The position numbers and the translations under genes are program-made. Positions 27,301-39,300 of a stretch of DNA of 64,000 bases are shown piece by piece. Position 1 is the first letter of the stretch. Each line of letters starts with the position of its first letter. The DNA is from Siphonodentalium dalli. Taxonomy: Eukaryota; Mollusca; Scaphopoda; Gadilida; Siphonodentaliidae. The notes under the pieces were generated by a model, which was not told the origin of the DNA, did not search any database, and saw only the letters and a list, made by a program, of their open reading frames with translations. The stretch is taken from assembly GCA_032622095.1 (NCBI GenBank), contig CP136062.1:133753282-133817281 (forward strand), given 5' to 3'.

Positions 27301-30300
27301 ATAAAGATTTATCGATAGTTAACCCAGACATGTGTGTGTAAGAAATTATTTGCGCTTAAGCGCAAATAATTTATTTGCGCTTAAGCGCAAATAACCTATT
27401 TGCGCTTAAGCGCAAATAAAGCCTTACATACGTGTGTGTAAGGCTTTATTTGCGCTTAAGCGCAAATAATTTATTTGCGCTTAAGCGCAAATAACCTATT
27501 TGCGCTTAAGCGCAAATAAAGCCTTACATACGTGTGTGTAAGGCTTTATTTGCGCTTAAGCGCAAATAATTTATTTGCGCTTAAGCGCAAATAACCTATT
27601 TGCGCTTAAGCGCAAATAAAGCCTTACGTACACAGATTGATATGCAAATTTCTAAATTTTAAAGCAGAGATGTATGATATGTTTCAAGGGGGGGGGGGGG
27701 GGTGCAGTTAAATTATTTATATTACCCCCCCCCCCCCCCAATGAGGAGATCCTCAAGCAGCATCCCTGGGTGTGTAGATGTGTTCAATCAACATTCTTGT
27801 TTTATTTTAAAACAATCCAACAACAAACAAGAGGTATCCGGTGAGTAAAATATTACTTTTCTGTCCTAAATTTGAAAAAGGATTCAAATAAATTGATACT
27901 AACCTCTCCCTCTGGGAACTGATTCCGTTAAAGAACTAACTTCTGTTCTTGATTCATGTCTTGGTTCAGCTTCATTTGAAAAAAATGTCTTAACTAGTTG
28001 TAATGAGGCATTCAACTCATCGTATCGAGATTGCCTCAATGAAGGTTTAATCCTCTCCAAATTGAGAATACATTGATCCAATTCAGATTTTAATGAGTCT
28101 CTTTCATTTGCTGACAGAACAGTCCTGTTTCCTCCATCATAAATTAAAAACCGTTCGCAATTCCTGACAATCCTGCTCATAGTGGTCAGAATTTGATTAA
28201 TTTGAGCCGAATCCATAATTATTTAGAATTAGAAATGAAATTCACATTCCTGGTATTGTACACCCAGCTGCCACAATGAAAATGAAATAAGGAGGGAAAA
28301 TGGATTCCTAATGAAAACAATAATTTGGACTAGCCCTTCATAAAAATAATATGGGGGTGATAGCCTCAACTTATATTTGCGCTTAAGCGCAAATGATTTG
28401 CGCTTAAGCGCAATTCATTTGCGCTTAAGCGCAAATATTGTATTTGCGCTTAAGCGCAAATGATTTGCGCTTAAGCGCAAATGAATTGCGCTTAAGCGCA
28501 AATGAATTGCGCTTAAGTGCAATTGGGGAATAAATGTGAAAACGGCCTCCCATAGAAACAAGCCATATCTGTTTAATGAAGTCTGGCTGCTCAATTACAC
28601 ACTTACGTTTTTGTTAGGGTCACCGTGGATGGCCATTGGATGTGGTTACCCCAGTGCCAGATATAGAGAATCTCACTGAAGCTCTGAGGACTGGACCTTA
28701 TGGACGATGTGTTTACGAAAGTGATAATGATGTCGTCTCAAATCAGGTATTTGACCAAATATTGACTACCATTATGTAGAATTTGGATTTTCAAATTTCA
28801 GAAGTTTTAGTATACTTTTAGTACTCACAATCAAGTGAGATTCCATCCACAGGTGCAAATTACCAGTAATCTATATCATGTTCACATGTCCGTCTCATAA
28901 CCTTCATAGCAAAGTATTGTTTATGGGAAAAGCAACCATAACCATCTTAGTAAAATTGACTGCTATTCAGTTCTATTTTGACTAATCATTGTTGGAATTT
29001 ATATATACAAAAATAATACCTCCCTTCCTGACTGATTTTGAATAAAAAAAACTGTCTGTGAAACAAAATAAACGTTTTTGCAGGCTTAGCGTCTTCTTTC
29101 TTTAAGAGGGAAATAATATTAAGGGCCTTTAACTGGACATTAACCCTTTCTATACTAAATGGATTCTCCCATACAGTTATAAAATTATGTAATGGAATGG
29201 TCTATTATTCATTTGAAGGGATGTTCTCATAATAAAAGAAGATGACAGGCAGACAAAAAAATAATACAAGTACAGATGGATTCATATTCATTGGTGCGAA
29301 ATGTTCAAATAATAAGTTCAATAAAACCTTGAACTTATTATCTGATCATTCCTAAGGGAACTACTCATCAATGAGTATTTAGTGTAGAAAGGTTACATTT
29401 GGGAATAACCCATCTGTTCGTCTTTGATGGATGTCGGTTTACATAAATTCCTACCTGCAGAAATTTGGTCTCAACTAATTGTTACGATATTAACTCTTTC
29501 TATACTAAATACGCATTGATGAGTAGTTCCATAACAAATTATCATAGGCCATTTATTGAACTTATTTTCTGAAACTTTCCCACCAATGAATAGGAATTCT
29601 TCTGCACTTGTATTAGCTGTTTAACTGTTTGTCGTCTGCTTATAATTCCTGAGCATCCTTTCTGATGAATAATAGACCATTCCAATGTAGTCTTTTGTAA
29701 CTGATGAGAAAATCCATTTGCTGAAGAAAGGGTTAAGTGATGGCTATTATATATTTATACAAATCTGATATATATAAATAAGGGCTATACTATTGTCACG
29801 GCATTAAATAAAATAGCATAAATTAAATTTAAATGTTTGTTATTGTAATCATGTGATGTGGAACTCTTTAACATGAGAGATCTATTAAAATCAGCCCCAC
29901 TTGTACAATGGGCAATGTTGGGCGATGAGAACCTTTTCAGATTCTTTCATCATTTTATTTTGAACAGGTAGTCAACTTCCAATTCGCTGGTGGAAAAACT
30001 GCTTCACTGACAATGATAGCATTCACAGAACGAGTTTGCTCAAGACAAGTCAAAGTGTATGGCACAATGGTAAGAATGCTTAAACTATTTCATGATTTGT
30101 ACCCTTCAGTAATGCCCTAAATAATCGACTCCTTAACCACAGCAGAATTATGGGTAACTTTCCAGGATTTAGTCGGAAATATGGCTTGCTGCCGTTCATC
30201 GGAAAGCTCTCACAGAACTTTCTGATGAATGGTAACAAGCCATATTTCTGACTAAATCCTGAAAAGTTACCCATACTTCTGCTGAGGTTAAGGAGTCGAT

Positions 30301-33300
30301 TATTTAGGGCATCACTGTGTATGTAGAATTTGGGTTTTCAAATTGCAAAGGTCTTAGTAGTACAGTATTAGTACAAAGTTGTCAGTGAGAGGACCATGCT
30401 TTGATATCAACATCATTAGTATGGAATATAATCAGTGGGGGAAACAAGCAATTTTTGACATGCTTGATCAGTAGTAATCATAGACCCAGTTATCTCATTC
30501 AAGGAACAACTTGACTATTGCATCTTTGACAGGAATTTCCAGCATGACATTTACTAATACCAGAACTAACAGCCCAAATATGTCTTATTCTTTGTTTATT
30601 TGATATTTGATTTTTGCTTCAGGGTGAATTAGAGATCTCTGATGGCTATAGTGTGAAGGTCACAGATTTCAGAGATGGAGATATTGGTTAGTATTGCCAC
30701 CAATGAGGTCTGGGAGAGGTTGCTAGAGGGTCTCAGCTGCACCAGCCCCCCACCCCTCACACTTGAATCAGACAAAAAATTCCAAATCTGGGAAATTTGC
30801 ATCCCTGCAGCTTGGGATGGAATCTTCCGCCTGGTATCTCAAGCTCTCCAACTGTTGTAAATGTTCACCCTTTCGGCCCCCTATGGTTGGAATGGCCATT
30901 TCATAAAAAAAAATTGACATAAAGTACTGGCAAGTAGGGAAATATTCAAATTTTGGTCTAAAAACAACAGATCTCCCACTAAATTCTGGTTAGGATATCA
31001 AACTACAAGAACAATTTCAATGTATCTTGGTCTGAAATATCAAACTGATTTTGTGTCAGGCATGAACATTCTAGCTGTTGAATATTTTGTCCAAAGAGGT
31101 GCACATGGTGTCAACACTATTATCCCCCCCCCCCCCCCCACACACACCCACACCAGCCATGAATGGGGTGGACTGCCAAAAGAGCTGTGTAAACCATTTA
31201 TCAATGCTTTTGAAATTCTTAATATTAGTTGGCGTATACTGTTATATAAATAACACAAATATTTGCTATAACTTTATAACAATGGAAGCTTGAATGGACA
31301 CAGCTGTCAATCATGTAATTATTAGCAGATATTTTATAGAATTCAGCGACTGAGCCTGTTGCTTGTGACAATAAATATTCTTTGTTCCATCTAATTTTGA
31401 TATCTGCTCATATTTTCAGTGTAAAATTGTCTTTATTGTCCCCGACATTCTGTTGGAGGACTATAGTATTGACCCTCATCCATGCGTGTGCATCCGTCCG
31501 TCCATCCATCAATTATGTCCGTCCATCCATTCGTCAACAATTCTTTAAACATCTTCTTCTCCAGAATCATAACACTATTTGATGGGCTGTTCCCTAGGTG
31601 ACTCACATTAAGAAATTGTTCAAATGAGGTCACTGGGTCAAATAGTTGCAAAGCCAGGGCCATAACTCTTTTCCTCCATAGTAATTCTTAAAACAACTTA
31701 TTTTCAAGCACCATTTTTTTTTTTAAATGTGAATAATTTTTTATTTTTTTTATTAAATTTTCAAAAACTATCGCCTTTATAACATCCACTGGGGTACTCC
31801 GAATCACTGCACCAAATTTGGTTGAAATCAGTCTAGGGTCTGGGAGAAAAATAAGGAACAGACAGATTATCCTTGCCATTTGAAGAGTCAAATACCCATA
31901 CATGTATTATCTTGTTATTAGCTCAACTTACTTTGTAAGTTTGAGCTATTGCCATGGGTTGGCGTCTGTCGTCCGTGTGTCTGTGTGTCCGTCAACAATT
32001 TCCTTTGGCGCGGGCTACAGGTCGTACCTTTGGTCTGATCTTTATGAAATTTGTCATGAATGTTGACATTGACATGTAGATGGGAATGAGTCATTTTGGG
32101 GTCATTCGGCCAAAAAACATGGCTGCTGGTGGCCATCTTTGATTTCAAAATTAAATCCATTGGCGCGGTCTACAGGTAGTACTGTTCGTCTGATCATCAT
32201 GAAATTTGTCATGGATGTTAATATTGACATGTAGATGGGAACGAGTCATTTTGGGGTCGTTCTGTCAAAAACATGGCCGCCAGCAGCCATTTTGGATTTT
32301 ACTCTTTGCATGACTAAATCCTTTGGCGTGGGCTACAGGTCGTCGTAGCTTTGGTCGGATCTTCATAAAATTTGTCATGGATGTTAACAATGACATGTAG
32401 ATGGGAACGAGTCATTATGGGGTCATTTGGCCAAAACACATGGCCGCTGGCGGCCATCTTGGATTTAAAAATTCAATTCATTGGCGTGGGCTACAGGTCG
32501 TACTGTTCTTCTGATCATCATGAAACTTGTCATGGATGTTAATATTGACATGTAGATGGGAACGAGTGATTTTGGGGTCGTTCGGCCAAAAAAACATGGC
32601 CGCCAGCAGCCATCTTGGATTTTACTCTTTACATGACTAAATCCTTTGGCGCGGGCTACAGGTCGTAGCTTTGGTCAGAACTTCATGAAATTTGTCATGG
32701 ATGTTAACAATGACATGTAGATTGGAACGAGTCATCTTGGGGTCGTTCGGCCAAAAAACATGGCCGCCAGCAGCCATCTTGGATTTTACTCTTTGCATGA
32801 CTAAATCCTTTGGCGCGGGCTACAGGTCGTAGCTTTAGTCGGATCTTCATGAAATTTGTCATGGATGTTAACAATGACATGTAGACGGGAACGAGTCCTT
32901 TTGAGGTTATTCAGCCAAAAAACATGGCCGCTGGAGGCCATCTTGGATTTCAAAATTAAATCCATTGGTGCGGGTTACAGGTCGTACTATTCGACGGATA
33001 ATCATGAAATTTGTCATGGATGTTAATATTGAAATGTAGATGGGAAACGAGTCATTTTGGGGTCGTTCGGCCAAAAAACATGGCCACCAGCAGCCATCTT
33101 GGATTTTACTCTTTACATGACTAAATCCTTTGGCGCGGGCTGCAGGTCGTAGCTTTAATCGGATCTTCATGAAATTTGTCATGGATGTTAACAATGACAT
33201 GTAGATGGGAACGAGTCATTTTGAGGTCATTCAGCCAAAAAACATGGCCGCCAGCAGCCATCTTGGATTTTACTCTTTGCATGACTAAATCCTTTGGCAC

Positions 33301-36300
33301 AGCTACATATAGGTTTAGACATTTCAATTAGCACCTTTCCTATTCCTCCATTTACTGTCAACCATTACATTATTCCCTTACCTAAGTTGAGCTACAGTGT
33401 CATTGACACTTTCATTTCACATTTCCAATGAAACTTAATTTCTTTGACAGGTCACGACTTTCACTATCAACAATAAGCTTAATATCAAAAATAAGATTAA
33501 TAAATCAACACATGCCACCCTCTCTCATGTGGTGGTAATTACAGATGTTATCTGACAGTTTGACAAAAAAATACCAGAAATTGGGGGGGGGAATGGTTAT
33601 CTGTGTTATTCATTTCAATTCCCATGTGTTTGCAGTTTGCAGTTGTATACCTCACAGATCTTACAATATTATTTATATAAGCCATTAACTCCTTTTCATC
33701 TATGCTGATGATATATCTTATTTATTATGTTGATAATTTCAAGGATCAATTATCAGTGGTGAAATGATGATAACTAATAATTTTGTAACTACTTTTGAGG
33801 AAATTAATTCACTTCAGCTCCTAAAATATTCCCTTTGAGTTACTTGATAAATGGATCTGATAGATTGGGTTTTAAATTTGGTTCAAATAGGGGCAGATAT
33901 AGGAGATTTACCCCAGATATATGGAGTTCATGGGTTGATTTATAAGCTGAGTTTAGAATCACTTAATTGGGGTGGGGTTCTAGTTTTTACCCCAACTTGG
34001 GTATTCAGTGGCAAATATGCTGTAATTAGACCAACAAATGGCCACATTTAGAATATTTCTAACTTTATGAGGGATGTCATGTTGGAAATTTCCAACAGTT
34101 GGAGAGCTTGAAGTTCCAGTAGTAAAATATTGTTTATTTTGTATCCCAGATTTATACAATAATTTACAAGATGATGTACATATATATACTTAAGTATGGT
34201 AAGTCTGAGAGAGAAAAGGATTTTACATCAAGTGCTAGGCACTTATATGGATACATATAATTTGATCCAGTTGGGAGTCGACTGGCTTTAAGTAAGAGGT
34301 TTGTCATTGGAAATTTTAAGTTGCCTCCAGCCTGACAAAAAAGACCCTCAAGCTATGTCCCTGTTTATAACTACTTGTCTTAAAGTGATTTGACAAATAC
34401 TGACTATTGTAGTCTTCAGAGTCCCAGTCATTAGCCTAATCGTGACCATGTAAGCCAGTGCATTCTTTTAGATATGCGAGGCTCCCATATACGAGGCTCC
34501 CTATGGGAGACTCACATATATAAGAGAATGTACTGCAACAGGATCTTTAATGCTGCACCAGCGTGGCTCCCATCATGAAAGGGTTAAGATTAGATCATGG
34601 CATTGTGCTCGACTAATTTCTGGGAGTCAGGTGTGTTTCTGAACTCTTTAACACTGAACCATTTGGGAAATTGCTGATTTTGTTGTCTTTCTGATTCTAT
34701 TTATACATATGCTCTCATTTCAGAAGTACACAACTGTCCAGGAAATACTAGTAATGCGCCTCCATCCCTAAGTGGACATGGCGGTGCAGATTATCATACA
34801 ATCAGCGCATTTGTTGCTGCAGTACAGGTAATGTGCCTTATCTGTTACTTCTCACAATAATCTCTATATATAAAACCCAATATATGTCTGTAACTGTTTA
34901 CATATCTGTAAGACATAGATATGCCGCTTTTATTCCACACCCATTGACGTGAGGCACATGTATTCAACGGAATCCCAGCCATTGAATACATAGTAGTGTA
35001 TACCTCTAGTGGAATACAAGCCGGAACTGTTCTTGTTGACGTTGTCGCCAAGAAAGATGACGTACATTACGTCGATCATCCGCTTCCGGTGATCCCCCCA
35101 TAATTACTGGCTATTTGTCAGACTTAAATCACAATAAAGGTGGCTATAGTAACAATGGAGGTGACGTTCATGGATTGAACTTATCTGACTGAACGGTGTA
35201 GAATAAATGCAGAACACAACTTGCATCCTAATCTCGAATCTTTTATCGATCTCGTTGCGGAAGGCGCAAAGTTATATTTCGCTCGAGCTGCGATCTCGCG
35301 AAATATGTCCTTGCGCCATCCGCAACTCATTCGATAAAAGATTCTCAATTAAGATGCGCGTTGTATTCTGTCTATATATTGCTAAAACGGTAGACAAATG
35401 AAATCACACTCATAAGACGAACACTCACTGGACGGTGAAGACAAAACATTGGTGCTTCAACAATAAGACTAATTTTCGTGGCCAGAATGTTCATTGTTTT
35501 TTTGCTGGTCTTTAATTACAGACACATCGCAATTACCACTACCATCCAATGCATTGCAAAGGGGCAGGGGGATAGAGAAAATCATGAAAAGTTTATTTTA
35601 ATTTTTTATGCCCCCCCCCCCCCACCCCCTGTAATGAAGTTATTGGAGGTATACTGGAATCAGTTTGTCTGTCCATCTGGTGGTCCAACTGTCCATGAAC
35701 GCAACTTTGTCTGATCTTGTATTCCTTCATTTTTCAGTCAATTGTTTTGAATCTTGGCACATATATTCAGTACCAAGGGAACATTATGGGGTCTGTCTGA
35801 CTTTTTTTCAACTTAGAAATATTTGCAACCTTTTAATTGTGTTCAAGCTTGTGTTGGTCATATTCGAGCGTGCAGGCTGTAGCCAGCTAGGCATTCACAG
35901 TAGAAAGCTGTAGGCCATCCACAGCTACAGCCAGCTAGGCACGCACAGTAGAAAGTTACAGCAAGCCACAGCTGGTGGTCACTAAATATCATACCAGTAG
36001 GCTGTAACCCTGAGCTTGGAATGTGGTTGATAGATATATCGACAGAATGCCATATCTATACACCAATGGTCATGCTCACTGAAGCAATCACGTTTGAAGC
36101 AATGAATTTTCATTAAGCAACATTTGGCAATATTTTGGGTTTGGTCAGGTACCCCGGCCATTTTATATGGACACTTGCATTGTCAAATTGTTTACCAGTT
36201 GCGAAAAGGGTCATATATATGGTCACATATCCTACTCATTTATATATCAGATTTATGGAGGCATGAACTCAGTACGAATGTTCATTGCTTCAAATGTTCT

Positions 36301-39300
36301 TGCTTCAGTGAGCTTGACCATTGGTGGATAGATATGGCAACATTATCAACCACATTCCAAGATCAGGGTAGCGGTAAGATATTTAGTGACCACCAGCTGT
36401 AGCTTTCTACTGCACATGCCAAGCTGGCTGTAGACGATGCCAGCATACAGCTTTCTACTGCGCATGTCTAGCCGGCTACAGCTGGCTACAGCCTGCGTGC
36501 TCAAATATGTCCATTACTTGAATTATTAGTCATAGTTTTTTAATCTTGGCACAATTATTGACGATCCTAGGAACCTGTGCACCGGCAATTATGAGATCCA
36601 TCCAAGCTTTTTATATGCCTGTTTGAAATAATGGTCGTATTATGTAATCAGCCTGTCCCACCATCCTTCTGAATGTCTGTCCGCCATCAGTTAACACTTT
36701 TGGTTTTCGACTGATAACTCCAGTTTGGATTATTTGAGTTGTGATTTGTATTTCTCAGCCAAAAATACAGACCAAGTTAAAATTTGGGTTCCGTCCAATT
36801 ATTATACAGCCTTTTTAAAAATGGGACATATTACATTTCGCTTCTGTCGGTCCATCCGTTCATAATTCGTTTCTTGGCGATAACTTTACTTCTACTGAAT
36901 TAATGGAATGAAATGTGATATGTATGTTCACTATTTCAAATACTTTTCAGTTCTAACAATACAATACAATACAATACAAAAATTAATTTGTATAGCGCTC
37001 AATATTATGAGTACATATTCAACGGCGCTTTACATTACATCGAGCTCATTGCCTAATCAGCATAATACATGTACATGCACATATATCTAGGAATTAAATG
37101 CTACATCAAAGAGATATGTTTTGAGGCCGGTCTTAAACATATTTAAATCAGTGAATATTTTCAAGTGAGGTGGAATGCTATTCCATAGATGTGGACCTGC
37201 AAATGAAAATGCCCTATCGCCAAACGTTTTCTGTTTGTTGAAAGGAGTGTACAAAAGCATACTGCTATCAGATCGTAATCCATATGTACACACATTTCTG
37301 TCTTTGATCATATCCTGTATATACAATGGTGACATGTTATTACGAGATTTGAATACAAGCAAAATAATTTTGAACATGATTCGATACTCCACTGGCAGCC
37401 AGTGTAATTGCTTGAGAACTGGAGTTATATGTTCATGCCGAGGAGTGTATGATACAACTCGCGCCGCAGCATTTAGCACTTTTTGCAGGCGATCACACTG
37501 GTAATCCGGTAGTCCATACAGTAAAGAATTACAGTAATCTAAGTGTGACGTGACAAAAGCATGGACCAATGTCTTAGTTGAGTCTACATCGAGGTATTGT
37601 CTAATTTGTCGGATTTTGTATAAACCTCTGAACGCCTTCTTACACATATTAGAGATATGGTTATCCATTGTCATGTTTGTGTCAAAATACGATCCCAGGT
37701 TGCGAACAGTGTCCTTTGTTGGTATGTCGGCGTCTCCCACATGAATTGAACTGATGTTGACTTTCTGAAGTTGTTGTCGAGAACCAATGATTATGAATTC
37801 AGTCTTATCGTCATTTATCATGAGTCGGTTGGTAATCATCCACGCTCTAATGTCCACAATACAGTTCTCCACAATTTGACGTGCTTTAGTTTCGCCTCTC
37901 TCTGTCGGTCGAAATGAAAAGTAGATTTGGGTATCATCTGCATAGCCGTGAACATCGGGGAGGTGACTTTCAACAACAGAGAATAATTTTGAAATGTAGA
38001 ATAAGAACAGCACGGGTCCAAGACAACTTCCTTGTGGAACTCCGCACTCGATGGGGAAATTTGTAGACTTTGAGCCATTGATGGATATTTGCTGTGATCG
38101 GTTCGTGAGGTAAGATTTCAACCAGATAGCTGCAGTGCCGCGAACACCAAAGTCAGATTGTAGAGTATCTAGAAGAATATCATGGCGGACGGTGTCGAAA
38201 GCAGCACTCAAATCTAGTAGCACAAGCAGAGTGACCTTTCTTGTTTCCATGCTGCAGAGAATATCATTTTGGACTTTAAGCAGCGCGGTTTCAGTTGAAT
38301 GGTGTTGACGGAAAGCAGAAGTGTTTATTGGAAGAGGTGCATGTTGTTCGCTGTGCCGAACATAGCTCTATCAGGTGGAAGAAGTTTATTTACAGACATT
38401 GACTCTGTCATGGTCCGTCTTTGTATTGAAAATGGTCAATTTGAGTTAAAAATTTGGTAAAATTAAGTGTTTTGTGTGTGCAAACCAAGGGGCATAACGC
38501 AGTAATTTTTTATGAAGAAGCTAAAGTACAGACATTTGATTACACCTACAATATCAAATAGAGCATACTTGATGGTACCCAGGTCAAAGATAATGGTTCA
38601 ACATAGATTTGAAGTACAGTGTTGACCAAAATTGCTGGAAATTATGTGTTGCTGCCTTAAAGGGACTTTCAACCTCGATAAATTAGTAAAAATCTACTGA
38701 AATGTGTTATCTTTCCTATCTTCGTGTGTGAGTTACACAGTTTGGTATTGATAAGTTTTGAGCTCTGAATTACTACCATTTGCTAGTACAGTAATGCCCA
38801 AAGTAATTGACCACTTAACCACAGCAGAATTATGGGTAATTTTTCAGGATTTAGTCGGAAATATGGCTTGTTGCCATTCATTGGAAAGCTCTCGCCGAGA
38901 GCTTTCCGACTAAATCCTGAAAAATTACCCATAATTCTGCTGTGGTTAAGTGGTCAATTACTTTGGGCATTACTATACAGTATTTGTCTGAAGCTATAAA
39001 TACTATGGATTTCAGCTTGGGGAGTGGGGAGGTGATGTGATTATATATGCATCAGTTACTCCCTACGATTTGGGTGAAGTTTTGTGTTATTGTGTGTTAC
39101 ATAAAAATTACCTTCATTTAACAAAACGTGTTTCCACGCAATCATTTCCACAATGAAATTCCTTGGATACCTGGTACGAAAAGCCATATTGGTTATTATT
39201 TGGTTGTGTTTCCGAATGACCGAGTAATGTCAAAACAAATACTGGAGAGGGGGGGACAATTGGCTACTGATGTATCACGAACAGCGTATGTTCACCAGCA

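Larger units (their letters stand above)
26225..27330. other. Inner right block and spacer of the transposon
   Basis: 26225-26620 and 27225-27680 are diverged direct duplicates: both carry 'agttc(ga)ccctctctt', 'gtgagcactgt' and a palindrome cluster. 26906-27224 shows nothing recognisable. Confidence 0.6.
10298..28554 (-). mobile_element. Complete 18.3-kb IS3EU-like DNA transposon
   Basis: Both ends start TATGGGAGGCC and continue with [A/G]TTTTCACATTTATTCC (about 27 of 28 identical in inverted orientation). The flanks carry an exact 6-bp duplication, GAAACA, at 10292-10297 and 28555-28560. The inverted repeats continue for more than 1 kb, through palindrome clusters and a copy of the transposase first exon. 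One intact multi-exon DD35E transposase gene runs leftward from the right repeat. A 6-bp duplication, TAY...RTA ends and an IS3-type transposase fit what I know of the eukaryotic IS3EU class. The remaining interior is AT-rich, without other recognisable genes, and contains later insertions (MITEs, tandem repeats). It lies in the host oxidoreductase intron 6, antisense to that gene. Confidence 0.85.
27330..28554. repeat. Right long terminal inverted repeat of the transposon
   Basis: Mirror of the left repeat with the intact transposase exon 1 inside (27904-28216), seven palindromes near the tip and nine more on the inner side. A related inner block with five more palindromes sits at 26225-26620. 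Confidence 0.8.

Noticed and set aside
38028-38250. Met at 38250 as the start of a host protein
   Set aside because: Reverse transcriptase similarity continues in frame upstream to about 38363; this is a truncated retroelement.
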